The position numbers and the translations under genes are program-made. Below are positions 1 through 9,334 of a stretch of 64,000 bases of DNA, piece after piece. This DNA comes from Ypsolopha sequella (taxonomy: Eukaryota; Arthropoda; Insecta; Lepidoptera; Ypsolophidae), in contig CAKOHE010000051.1 of the NCBI GenBank assembly GCA_934047225.1, forward strand, positions 1 to 64,000, written 5' to 3'. The notes under the pieces were generated by a model. The model saw only the letters and a list, made by a program, of their open reading frames with translations, was not told the origin of the DNA and did not search any database. How positions within the stretch are numbered: position 1 is the stretch's first letter; the number at the start of each line of letters is the position of its first letter.

Positions 1-769
1 CCGGTATGCCTTGACACCGCCACGACCGCGTGATGGATGCTGCTGTGCAACTGCTGGGTGACTTTCGCAGTTCTTATGATCACCACTCTCTCCCACGTAA
101 GTCCTTGAGCCTCGTGGATTGTGTGGATACGCGACCCTTGTTGCTTACCATAACCCAGACCTTCTAGGAAGGCTTTTTCGGCCTGGGTGTGTACAAGGTA
201 GAGCGTGTTATGCTCGTTTCTTGGAGGTCGCGTCTCTTCGTAGGATTCCAGAGTCAAGGACCGTGTTTGAGCCTTGGACGAGTATATGCCACTGTAGATC
301 TCCCTTAGGGCATATGCTACGTCCATGGGGTTTCGGTGTGTGCACAGCAGTTGTTTTGTTATGCTACCAAAAAGACTGGGACTAAGGTACCTCATCGGGA
401 AGAGGTTTTCTCTGTCAATGAAAGGGACCTGGTTTTGGTCACCCAGGAGCAAGATTTTGCTGGCGCCGACTATCCTGGTTGCTAACACGATGGCTCCAAA
501 ATGGCTCATGAGAGCCTCATCGACTATAAGCCGACGGAAGCTCTCGCCCTCGCGAATGCCTTTTACTAGCAATGAGGCCATCGTGCGCACCCTGAATTTT
601 GCAGTTCTGCCAAGCTTGTCCTCCAGCTTTTGACGGAGGTCTCTCGCTCCTTCTAGGGTGGACGTTGTTACCAGGTCCGTTTCATTGTCAAAGTTGTTGA
701 CTACCATAGCATGATCGCTTCTCCCAATAGAGAACGAAAAAACCGTTATTTTTGGGATCAGAGCCCCCG
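1..769 (-). pseudogene. Truncated chimeric TRAS-like fragment (family H ORF2 helicase end + family B 5' UTR)
   Basis: Positions 1-705 are collinear, with no net indel, with the family H ORF2 3' part at 1493-2197, but carry many substitutions. The minus-strand reading frame is open throughout and runs off the left window edge. It covers the helicase after the Walker A loop, so the nucleotide-binding loop itself is missing. An in-frame ATG sits at 707-705. From about 712 to 769 the sequence instead matches the 5' UTR of family B (near 28313-28370 and 59458-59517), and it then runs straight into TTAGG repeats. This is a two-part chimera whose 5' end abuts the telomere array. It was probably formed by template switching during reverse transcription; non-homologous repair is the alternative. 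It cannot encode a complete element. Confidence 0.85.
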
Positions 770-804
770 TTAGGTTAGGTTAGGTTAGGTTAGGTTAGGT
801 TAGG
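770..804 (+). repeat. TTAGG telomeric array, about 7 units
   Basis: Perfect tandem TTAGG between the chimeric fragment and the poly(T) that marks the 3' tail of the first family H element. Confidence 0.98.
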
Positions 805-1037
805 TTTTTTTTTTTTTTTTTTTTTTTTTATAATGAATGCAAGTGCTATGGACGTTGTCCATACCTTTTTTAGCAATGTTTATTTTGGCAATTTAGTTCT
901 GTTCCTCTTTTCGCTCCTTACAACAAAATTAAATAATTTTTGGTGTGAAATACAATTTAGGTGGTTCGTTTTTAGATTGGACCCTTACTTATAGCTAGTT
1001 ACATATATATATATATACTAAAAATATTTATATTAAC

Positions 1038-1122
<85 letters not shown>

Positions 1123-1308
1123 ACATATTCTATATCGGTACATATTCTTTAAACTATATTCTATACATATTTTATTACAGTCTAATTTAAAATACATGTT
1201 TTGTTACATTTAGGGGGTTTACATATTATTATTACACAATTTCTGACAATTACTGTGGTGAGATGGAAATAACACACTTTTATTGAGAGAGGGGGGAAGA
1301 TAGCCGGC
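805..1308 (-). other. 3' UTR and double A-tract of family H copy 1
   Basis: Read on the minus strand: 190 nt after the ORF2 stop, then a 76-nt A tract (plus 1043-1118), then 213 nt of AT-rich sequence, then the terminal poly(A) (805-829). A perfect 7-bp hairpin, TATGGAC-GTT-GTCCATA, lies at 847-863, only about 20 nt from the tail. It is conserved in copy 2 and could be an RT recognition element. Minus-strand AATAAA occurs at 884-879, about 50 nt before the tail, and again at 1284-1279. No coding potential is seen. Confidence 0.8.
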
Positions 1309-4300
1309 TCAGACGACTGGGTTGCCGCCCGTGCCACCATTCAGCATGGCGTCAGCCACTGACGTGTCTCGGTTCCTCCAGGCCATTTTAAGGTTGTACT
1401 CTTTGATCGTGCCGGTCTCAGCTGCCAGGGCGTTCCTTATTAGCCGAACTATGGCATCGTTTTTTCGGCAAGCCGTATAGTAAACACAGCTGCCGGTATG
1501 CCTTGACACCGCCACGACTGCGTGATGGATGCTGCTGTGCAACTGCTGGGTGACTTTCGCAGTTCTTATGATCACCACTCTCTCCCACGTGAGTCCCTGA
1601 GCCTCGTGGATTGTGTGGATACGCGACCCTTGTTGCTTGCCGTAACCCAGGCCTTCTAGGAAGTGTTTTTCGGCCTGGGTGTGAACAAGGTAGAGGGTGT
1701 TATGCTCGTTTCTTGGAGGTCGCGTATCTTCGTAGGATTCCAGAGTCAAGGACCGTGTTTGAGCCTTGGACGAGTATATGCCACTGTAGATCTCCCTTAG
1801 GGCATATGCGACGTCCATGGGGTTTCGATGTGTGCACAGCAGTTGTTTTGTTATGCAACCAAACAGACTGGGACTGAGGTACCTCATCGGGAAAAGGTTT
1901 TCTCTGTCGATGAAAGGGACCTGGTTTTGGTCACCCAGGAGCAAGATTTTGCTGACGCCGACTATCCGGGTTGCTAATACAATGGCTCCAAAATGGCTCA
2001 TGAGAGCCTCGTCGACTATAAGCCGACGGAAGCTCCCGCCCTCGCGAATGCCGTTTACCAGCAATGAGGCCATCGTGCGCACCCTGAATTTTGCGGTTCT
2101 GCCGAGCTTGCCCTCCAGTTTTTGGCGGAGGTCTCTTGCTCCTTCTAGCGTGGGCGTCGTTACCAGGTCCGTTTCACGGTCAAAGTTGTTGACTACCCAG
2201 GTCGTTTTTCCGCAACCTGGGACCCCGTTTACCCATTCCATTTCTGGTGTCAGCATTTGTGCTACGGCTTCGGTGGGTTCAGAATCCCCTAGCAGTTTAT
2301 TTGCTATTTTTAGGATTCTGTCCTCCAGCATTATCCGTGTGCACTTGGCGACGACCACGATGGGGTCATCCGCTGAGGTGGTGAAGACAGGTTTCCCCAT
2401 CCGGTTTGACTCGTTTTCATCCAACTCCACAAAACCACCGGTGCCATTGTACGCGGCCATGTATTCCCCCGCCATTGTTCCCCCCAACACTTGGAGGGTA
2501 GCGTTGTTGTACACCGCCGCTTCGCACTCCTCGAGTTTGGACTGTAGCAATTGCTCGTTCCCCCGACGATAGGCTAGGAGGATCGTTCGGCATGTTTCTT
2601 GTTTAGAAACAACTGTGCCTTTGAGCATCGCTACGTACTCCAGGAGCGCGTTGGACAAGTGGTCTGATGGAGTGGTGGGTGTGACGAGTTCCGGTAGAGC
2701 AACCAGACCCCTGTCGGATTTTGATGGGTTTGTTCGGGGTATTCCTGAGACTGTCCCCGATGAGGTTGTGGGTCTGGGGGGTGTGAGTGTGTCCGTGTGT
2801 CTTTTTATTCTAGACGAGATGTTGGTGAAACAACCGACCGCTGCTCTGGTCATGGTTGACAGCACTCCCTCCGACTCCTCTCGGCGAGGGGGCGGCTGTC
2901 TCTCACCTGCGATCTTTTCTTGCAGCCTCTCTGAACCGCTTAGTTCTGGAGTCGCTATTGGGTGGCCCCAGCTGTCGATGGGGGTGGAGGATTCGCCGAG
3001 ACGATACGGTTTCAGATGACTGAGGTTTTGGCCTCTGTCTTCGTAAACCACCATCTCGTGTTTACTCGAGGCTCTGATGATCCCCGAGTAATCTTCCACT
3101 TCGGCTTTAAGGTAGGCCACTACCATAGCGTCCACGCTGATTTTCTTAGCAGGTCCGTCGATGGCTGCTAGGCTGGAAAGCATCGAACTCGCCTCAGCGA
3201 ATTCTGAAACGTCGTCGCCGGCCACAAATAGCGCGATAACTTTGTTCTTAGTTCGCACTATTCGGCAGCGATGACCTGCCACGGTGGCATCCCCGAGCGC
3301 CTCGAATACTTTCCGCCTTATGGTTGCCTTGAAGTTGCTCCCCTTTAAGAGGAGAGCAAGGCCAGGTGAGATGTTGACAACTTTCTTTCCCCATATTCTG
3401 CAGAAGCAGATACCGAGTCTCTCGGTGCTGTCATCCATGAACGTCGCTACTCCTTTGAGTCTTATGCCCGGTGTACCTGCCTCACTGGACTTCAGAAGCT
3501 GGTACTCCACTGGCATTGAGCAGCTAGTTGTTGGCTGTTGTGTCTGCGATGGTGTTTGTGTGTTGTTATCTGGTTGAGGGTGAGGTGTGTTGGTTAGGTC
3601 TGTGGACGAGTTCCTCTTAGCCGCTATCCGTATGACGGATTCTGCGAATGCAAGGAAGAGCGTTCTGCTGTCTTTGTCTGCGATGATGTTCCGCAGTTCG
3701 GCTTTTTCCAGCTTGATGTTTAGCCGGTACTCTAATTCCATTCGGGCAGCCGCGAAACGAGGGCAGTCCAGTAAAAGATGCCATACTGACTCGCTAGTGT
3801 CGGGGTCGCACTCACAACCGGGGCTGCTTTTCAGCTTGAACCGGTGTAAGTACTCCGCCATGCCCCCGTGTCCTGTCAAGGCTTGCACTTGACGGTGCGT
3901 CATTTTGGTTTCACGGACTGTGCGGAACGCAACATTTACGTCCGGGAAGAAAACCTTCGTGACGGCACCAGTGCTGGAGGAGCTATACCTGTCTTGCCAT
4001 CTGCGTATAGTTTCCTCTCTGATCTTTCTCTTGACGTGTGACACGGGAACTTCACTGTAGTCTGGGGCATCGCTTGACTGCAAGGCCGCTTGTTTGGCCA
4101 GTTCGTCTGCTCTTTCGTTTCCGGCCGTGCCCACATGCGCCCTGAGCCAGAAGAGCCGCACCTGCCGACCCTGTGCTCTGATTTCCGCTACGCACTCTTT
4201 GATGTTCTTGGTAAGGGGATGTGTTGACTTGGGATTTTCCAGCAGTTCTAGTGACGATCTTGAGTCACTCAAGATGTTGATTCGGTCACTGGTGCTGTTC

Positions 4301-7300
4301 TTGGCCAAGTCAATCGCCCTATGGAGTGCGTATAATTCTGATTGGAAGACAGTGCACGCCGGGTCCAGGCTGAAGGTGTGAAAACTGGTTTCCTGTCCAT
4401 CCTCCCACCATGTGAGGGCTGCTCCTACCTTGCCCTCAATTTTGCTGCCGTCAGTGTACACTTGTGGCCCAGCAATGCAGTGGGTGGATAGAGTTTCGGA
4501 ATCCATGTTTTCTAGGAGCTCGTACTCTGTTGTTATGAGTTGAGAAGGATGTGGCTGCTCAAGGTAGCTTATCCTTTGCTCCATTTTCCTTCCTGGTGGT
4601 ATGTAGTCTGTACTGAAACCTCGTTTGGCCATGTACAGAGCTGCGGCTTCTTGTACTCTAAGGTCCAGGGGCAGCAGGCCCGATAGAATTAGTGCCGACG
4701 AGAGCGAGACCGTTCTGTACGCTTTGCAGATCTTCTGGGCAAATCCTCTTTGCAGTGCATCCAGACGATCTCTGATCATCTGGAGTTCTGTGGATTGGTG
4801 CCACACACTTGCTGCGTACAGAACGATCGGCTCGACAACCGCTACGTATATCGTCCTTACGATTTCACCGTTCAGGCCCCACGTCACCTTTGCTGCGCGC
4901 GCTAGATGTTTGTATATGTCCGCAGCTTTTTTACAGACTGCGGTCACGTGCGCCTTAAAGGTGAGCTTTCGGTCGATGACGAGACCAAGGAGTTTTATCT
5001 CATGTACGAGTTCGAGTCTACTCCCTGACATATAGAGGTGTGGTTCCCCGTACTTCAGCTTTTTGGTCATCAACATCGCCTTGGTCTTGTGTGCGGCGAA
5101 GTTGAGCTTGTTCTGAGTACCCCACTCCACTATCGTCTCCAGTGTCGAGTTGACTCGTTGCTCCATGGTTTCGACCGAGTGCCCGGTGAATGTAAGAACT
5201 ACGTCGTCCGCAAAAGCTTGCGCATGTACTCCTTCTTGTACCAGTTTGGCCAACAGCGGATCGAGTATGATGTTCCAAAAGGTTGGTCCTCCGATGGATC
5301 CTTGGACGCAACCCTTTGTAGTATCCCTCTCGCTTGTTGCTCTGGCATAGTTGACCACTATTTTCCGGTCTTGTAGATAGGAGCACACCATCGCATATAT
5401 GTTTTGCGGACACTTCCTTGTGGCTAGTTGGTGCTTCAAAGCCGGCCACCATGCGTTGTCGAAGGCCCCCTCTATGTCCAGCGAGATCATAAGAACTATC
5501 TTCTTACTTTCAAGTTCTGATCTCACGTGCTTAATAAGGTCATAGAGGGCGTCCTCGGTCCCGCGTTGTGGCGTAAACCCATACTGGTTGTGGTTAAGCG
5601 TGGGCTGCACGTGCCATTGCAGCCTGTTAACCAAGAGTTTCTCGACGATTTTTCCGAGAACTGGCAGAAGTCCTATGGGTCTATATGACTTCGGATGTGT
5701 GTAGTCATCTTTGCCCTGTTTCCCGAGGATTATTACGTGCGCCATTTTCCACTGAGCAGGAAAGTGTGCAAGCTCTAGGCATTTGTTAGCCAGAGCCATG
5801 AACACCTCCCTTCCCGCTTCGATGGCCTTCGTACAGATATCTGCGGTAAGCCCGTCCGGTCCCGGTGCCTTTTTTGGATTAATGTCATGAAGGACTGAAT
5901 CCAATTCGGCTTCCGTGAACGGTGGGTCGTCTTCCGACAGATTTTGGATGTCCTCGGGGTTGGAGTCCGTCAGCTCTCGGAGATGTTTGTGGAAGGGTTG
6001 ATCGGTCGATACAGAGTCGTCAGGGTAGAACGTGCTGGCCAGGAGATCGGCCGATGCCTCGGGGCTGAGTGTTTCGCCCTTCTCGTTCCTCAGAAGCGGG
6101 TCTTCTCGCCTTTTAGTTGTTCGCCTTATTACTCTGTATATCCCATCCCACATGCTCTCCCTTTCCTGCGTCGAGCAGAACTCTTTCCAGCTTTGGGTTT
6201 GGGCTTCGCTAGCCTTTTTTTCGTAGTCCAGCTTGACGGTGAGGTACTCGTCAACCACGTGTTCTCTTCTAGTGGGTGCAGCGTTGCGGATTCTTCGCCT
6301 CCTTCGGTTTACCTCTCTTTTCAGGTCGGCGAGGTCTTTGGACCACCAGGGGGGTGCAACCTTGCCTTTGTAGGCGCCTAGTTTAGGGATTGCTTTGTCG
6401 CATGCCTTTTGAATAGCGTTGGTATATGCGGCAAGCATGTTATCCAATTCCTCGACGCTCGAGATGGAGTTGATGTTGTCTAGGGAGATGTTACTCTCGG
6501 CTAAGCCGGACTTCACATGGAGGTGGAATTCTTGCCAGTTTGCCTTCTTGACGTTAAACTTGCGAGTGGTAGTGGGTTCTAGATCCACTAACTCTCCGTC
6601 CAATCGCAAGGCGAAGGCAATGGCATTGTGGTCTGACGTAGTCATATCACGGTCCACTCTCCAGTCTTCAATCCTGCCTAGCAGAGATTGACTACACGCA
6701 GTAACATCCACTATGCTGCTGTATAGTCTACCTCCCCTGTATGTTTCAAACGTGGGGGTGTCTCCCCTGTTGAGAACATGAAACTCCATCTCGTCGAGGA
6801 AGGCGCTGTATGCTACTCCTCTGGGGTCGTCGTGCTTGCTGCCCCACCAGAGACTCCACGCGTTTACGTCCCCGCCTATGATGATGTTGTTAGTGTTGAG
6901 CTTTTTACATTTTTGTTCAACACTCTGCAAGTTCACATTGATGTCTTGATTCCCCTCGAAGTACACCGATAGCACTGCCAGCTTAAGGCCGCCCGCCACC
7001 AGGATCACCGCTGCCTCGGTCTCGGTCACCAACTGTGGGTCGTGAATTACCCTCAGGTGGTCCCCGAAAACGATGACAGCAGCTTTCACTGGTTTTTTGC
7101 GATTAAGGGTGCACTGAATGACTTGTGCGCCAGGGTAGGTGCTCATATTGCCGCTACTTCCCACATAGGGTTCCTGTACCAGGGCAATAGAGACCCCGCT
7201 TCCCTTGGCTGCCTGTATCAGCTCCTGCGTCGCCAGTTTGTTGCGCTGCAGGTTAGCCTGAATTACTAGCAGTTTGCTACGGGGAGTATTCGGGGGGGGA

Positions 7301-7335
7301 GAGGTGGGGGTGGTATCGTCGCCCTTAGCAGTAGC
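1309..7335 (-). CDS. ORF2: endonuclease / reverse transcriptase / RNase H / CCHC / viral-type SF1 helicase fusion
   Basis: Enzyme for target-primed reverse transcription with an added helicase. The frame is open from 7335; numbering below is from the GTG at 7164. The endonuclease start (QANLQR, QEPYVG) lies upstream of residue 1, followed by GGDVNAW about 97-103 and SDHNA 177-181. RT: KKAPGPDG 431-438, SLDIEGAF 561-568, QGSIGGP 621-627, FADD 651-654. RNase H: YTDGS 903-907, SELYAL about 942, SDS about 966, ADELAK about 1019. A zinc motif uses C1117, C1119, H1129 and C1134. The related family B ORF2 ends at the equivalent of about 1185. Here a further 766 residues follow: a Q/T/P-rich linker, an unrecognised region (about 1215-1620) and a helicase with GVPGCGKT 1647-1654, VDEA 1717-1720, GDQNQ 1744-1748, HEAQG 1853-1857 and VSRHT 1886-1890. 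These are SF1 motifs I, II, III, V and VI in the alphavirus-like (virga/nege-type) style. No ATG precedes the endonuclease motifs. Confidence 0.93.
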   Translation of the reverse strand, partial: ATAKGDDTTPTSPPPNTPRSKLLVIQANLQRNKLATQELIQAAKGSGVSIALVQEPYVGSSGNMSTYPGAQVIQCTLNRKKPVKAAVIVFGDHLRVIHDPQLVTETEAAVILVAGGLKLAVLSVYFEGNQDINVNLQSVEQKCKKLNTNNIIIGGDVNAWSLWWGSKHDDPRGVAYSAFLDEMEFHVLNRGDTPTFETYRGGRLYSSIVDVTACSQSLLGRIEDWRVDRDMTTSDHNAIAFALRLDGELVDLEPTTTRKFNVKKANWQEFHLHVKSGLAESNISLDNINSISSVEELDNMLAAYTNAIQKACDKAIPKLGAYKGKVAPPWWSKDLADLKREVNRRRRRIRNAAPTRREHVVDEYLTVKLDYEKKASEAQTQSWKEFCSTQERESMWDGIYRVIRRTTKRREDPLLRNEKGETLSPEASADLLASTFYPDDSVSTDQPFHKHLRELTDSNPEDIQNLSEDDPPFTEAELDSVLHDINPKKAPGPDGLTADICTKAIEAGREVFMALANKCLELAHFPAQWKMAHVIILGKQGKDDYTHPKSYRPIGLLPVLGKIVEKLLVNRLQWHVQPTLNHNQYGFTPQRGTEDALYDLIKHVRSELESKKIVLMISLDIEGAFDNAWWPALKHQLATRKCPQNIYAMVCSYLQDRKIVVNYARATSERDTTKGCVQGSIGGPTFWNIILDPLLAKLVQEGVHAQAFADDVVLTFTGHSVETMEQRVNSTLETIVEWGTQNKLNFAAHKTKAMLMTKKLKYGEPHLYMSGSRLELVHEIKLLGLVIDRKLTFKAHVTAVCKKAADIYKHLARAAKVTWGLNGEIVRTIYVAVVEPIVLYAASVWHQSTELQMIRDRLDALQRGFAQKICKAYRTVSLSSALILSGLLPLDLRVQEAAALYMAKRGFSTDYIPPGRKMEQRISYLEQPHPSQLITTEYELLENMDSETLSTHCIAGPQVYTDGSKIEGKVGAALTWWEDGQETSFHTFSLDPACTVFQSELYALHRAIDLAKNSTSDRINILSDSRSSLELLENPKSTHPLTKNIKECVAEIRAQGRQVRLFWLRAHVGTAGNERADELAKQAALQSSDAPDYSEVPVSHVKRKIREETIRRWQDRYSSSSTGAVTKVFFPDVNVAFRTVRETKMTHRQVQALTGHGGMAEYLHRFKLKSSPGCECDPDTSESVWHLLLDCPRFAAARMELEYRLNIKLEKAELRNIIADKDSRTLFLAFAESVIRIAAKRNSSTDLTNTPHPQPDNNTQTPSQTQQPTTSCSMPVEYQLLKSSEAGTPGIRLKGVATFMDDSTERLGICFCRIWGKKVVNISPGLALLLKGSNFKATIRRKVFEALGDATVAGHRCRIVRTKNKVIALFVAGDDVSEFAEASSMLSSLAAIDGPAKKISVDAMVVAYLKAEVEDYSGIIRASSKHEMVVYEDRGQNLSHLKPYRLGESSTPIDSWGHPIATPELSGSERLQEKIAGERQPPPRREESEGVLSTMTRAAVGCFTNISSRIKRHTDTLTPPRPTTSSGTVSGIPRTNPSKSDRGLVALPELVTPTTPSDHLSNALLEYVAMLKGTVVSKQETCRTILLAYRRGNEQLLQSKLEECEAAVYNNATLQVLGGTMAGEYMAAYNGTGGFVELDENESNRMGKPVFTTSADDPIVVVAKCTRIMLEDRILKIANKLLGDSEPTEAVAQMLTPEMEWVNGVPGCGKTTWVVNNFDRETDLVTTPTLEGARDLRQKLEGKLGRTAKFRVRTMASLLVNGIREGGSFRRLIVDEALMSHFGAIVLATRIVGVSKILLLGDQNQVPFIDRENLFPMRYLSPSLFGCITKQLLCTHRNPMDVAYALREIYSGIYSSKAQTRSLTLESYEDTRPPRNEHNTLYLVHTQAEKHFLEGLGYGKQQGSRIHTIHEAQGLTWERVVIIRTAKVTQQLHSSIHHAVVAVSRHTGSCVYYTACRKNDAIVRLIRNALAAETGTIKEYNLKMAWRNRDTSVADAMLNGGTGGNPVV

Positions 7336-7338
7336 TCA
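7325..7338 (-). promoter_or_regulatory. ORF1/ORF2 junction of family H without AUG
   Basis: On the minus strand the ORF2 frame is closed by TGA at 7338-7336 and open from the next codon. ORF1 stops with TAA at 7327-7325. ORF2 is in the +1 frame relative to ORF1 and overlaps it by only three to four codons. The first in-frame ATG of ORF2 lies after the endonuclease QEPYVG motif. Frameshifting, or reinitiation at a non-AUG codon, inside this short overlap is therefore needed to make a full endonuclease. The sequence GCTAAGGGC at the stop is echoed in families B and C. Confidence 0.6.
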
Positions 7339-9334
7339 CGCGCGAGCGAGCTATGGCGTCCATCTTTTGCCTTTCTGGACACTCATAGTCATATGCTGCA
7401 TGCGCTTTTGATGTTGGGGTGTGAGCCTGTTCGCAGTTTTTGCAGTGAGGAGCAGCATCCTCCTTTCTGCCGCGACAATTCTCCCAGGAGTGATTTCCCC
7501 CACAGAATCCGCAGAGGTCCTCCTTCTCCCGGCAGAGGCTTTTGGTGTGGCCAAATCCCCAGCACCTGGAGCACTGGATTAGGGGCGACTGGTCCTCAAC
7601 GGGGCTCCGTGAGAGGCCGATGTAGACTTTTTTAGCATCCATCAGCCTTCCATAGAGTGCCGCCGACACCTCGAAGACTATGTGAGCCTGCAGTGCGTTC
7701 CTAGCTCTCTTTCTATATTTTACTCTGATGAGATTTTCGTCCTTCTCCAGGCCCATAAAAAGATGTTTATTTTGAGCCCGGAACTGCTGCGTAATCTCAT
7801 CATCCTTTTGGTAGGCGAGGACATTTTTGACAATGACTAGTGGATGGTTTACGCGAGGCTCCTCCACTTTTAGAGTTTGATTGCTTTTAACTCTTGTCCT
7901 TACCAGGGCCAGGTCTTCTTTGGACCCACAAGTAAGGACAACCTTTTGGTTTCTCGCCTTTCTCACTCGATCCACCCGTGCGCCGGTTGTTACCATGTCC
8001 AGCGCACCGATTATCGTCTTGATGACATTATCGCCGGTCTTATTGGCTTCTGTCGAGGAGACGATAATACTGTGGTTCGGTCTTGGCGGAGGCGGTGTGG
8101 CTTGCAGTTTCTCGGGCTTGCGCTTCCGCTGCACTACGGTCCACCCGCTCGCCTCAGCGATCTCAGTCTCTAGGTTGAGTTGCGGCGGGGGTGTGCGCAT
8201 CCTTTGTTCGCGCATGGTTCTGAGCTCCGAGGAAACTGCCTCAAGCCTTTCGGTGAGCGGCTGTAGGTGCTCTGTGAGTTCCGAATGTGTGGTGTTGTTT
8301 TTTTCCTTGGTGGTGATTGCCTCGCGTAAAGTGTTCTTTATGTACGCCTCTAAATGTGTAAGCGTTTCCCTCACATCCTTTACCTCCTGCTCTAGGCGGT
8401 CGGTCTGAGGCTGTGAGGTTTCCGCTATGTGTGTTTGTGTGTCCGCCCGGCTTGCCATTTCTTTGTGCAGCTCTGTCGTCCTTTGAGAGAGAGTCGTTGT
8501 CTCTCTCCTCATTGAGTCTAGTTGTCCGGAGAGCTGCCCTATGCTAGTGAAGAGTTTTTCAAAGTCTCCTCTGAGAGAGCTCTCCGGGCAACCGGGCCCA
8601 CGAGCTGACATTTGGGCAAGCTGTTTTGACAAGCCCTGCACAACTTGGTCAACTGCGGCCAGGCGGTCCGTGATTTTCCCTATTTGCCCGAATGGTTCCC
8701 GCGTTTCGTAAGCTAGCCATTCTCTCACGGCCTTTGTTTCCCGGAGGCCCTGCCCTACTTCCTCCATTGTTTTTTGAAGGTTGACGGTGAGGCTGTTGGT
8801 CACTTCAGTGAGCTGCCTTGTGTGGTCGCGCTCCGCTCTGACGAGTTCCTGAGCGTGACGGCTTCTTTCCTTCTCCAGATTGAATTTGTGCCGTGATCTG
8901 GAGTCGGCAAGGGACAGCACCGTCTCGTATAGGGTTTGGAGGGATGAGATGGCCGTGGTTTTGATCTCCGTCTTTAGGTTTTTAGCGGCTTCTAGAGCCT
9001 CTTTACCTTTGAAGAGCATTTCTGTGGCTAGCTTATTTGCGGCATCCATGTGGACCCCACTCCTGAAGTCCCTGTCCGTGGTGGCCACATAACTGTCTCT
9101 TCGGTTTGGCGAAGAGTCTTCATCCGAGTCAATTGGCCGAGACGGTGGTAGTTCGGCGTGTGAAACGGCAACGCTTCGCTCCGAGACTGGTGAGACCGAC
9201 TCGCCCTCAGAAACGGACTTCACGTTTTTCCTGAGAAGTTTCTCCCGAAGCGAGTGATGTGGTCGCAGAGGGGGCACCCCAGTCGTGGATGGCTTGGTGA
9301 CAGAGGTTGTTGTTTTTTTTGTGATGTTCGACAT
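7325..9334 (-). CDS. ORF1 Gag-like nucleic-acid-binding protein, family H copy 1
   Basis: 669 residues from an ATG at 9334. The N-terminal ~95 residues are Ser/Thr-rich and low complexity. A long charged, heptad-like segment (about 120-390, rich in E, K, R, Q and L) looks like a coiled coil and may drive trimer or RNP assembly. About 420-585 resembles the RRM-like region of R1-clade ORF1 proteins. Three zinc knuckles follow from residue 588 (CSRCWGFGHTKSLC, CGFCGGNHSWENC, and a third CKNC...H...C). The protein ends SRVSYC with TAA at 7327-7325, overlapping the start of the ORF2 frame. Role by family: binds the element RNA and directs the RNP to telomeres. The frame is intact here, unlike in copy 2. 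Confidence 0.92.
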   Translation of the reverse strand: MSNITKKTTTSVTKPSTTGVPPLRPHHSLREKLLRKNVKSVSEGESVSPVSERSVAVSHAELPPSRPIDSDEDSSPNRRDSYVATTDRDFRSGVHMDAANKLATEMLFKGKEALEAAKNLKTEIKTTAISSLQTLYETVLSLADSRSRHKFNLEKERSRHAQELVRAERDHTRQLTEVTNSLTVNLQKTMEEVGQGLRETKAVREWLAYETREPFGQIGKITDRLAAVDQVVQGLSKQLAQMSARGPGCPESSLRGDFEKLFTSIGQLSGQLDSMRRETTTLSQRTTELHKEMASRADTQTHIAETSQPQTDRLEQEVKDVRETLTHLEAYIKNTLREAITTKEKNNTTHSELTEHLQPLTERLEAVSSELRTMREQRMRTPPPQLNLETEIAEASGWTVVQRKRKPEKLQATPPPPRPNHSIIVSSTEANKTGDNVIKTIIGALDMVTTGARVDRVRKARNQKVVLTCGSKEDLALVRTRVKSNQTLKVEEPRVNHPLVIVKNVLAYQKDDEITQQFRAQNKHLFMGLEKDENLIRVKYRKRARNALQAHIVFEVSAALYGRLMDAKKVYIGLSRSPVEDQSPLIQCSRCWGFGHTKSLCREKEDLCGFCGGNHSWENCRGRKEDAAPHCKNCEQAHTPTSKAHAAYDYECPERQKMDAIARSRVSYC

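Noticed and set aside
1817..2572. 251-codon plus-strand frame over the family H helicase
   Set aside because: Antisense shadow of the helicase-coding strand; no recognisable domain and it begins inside ORF2.
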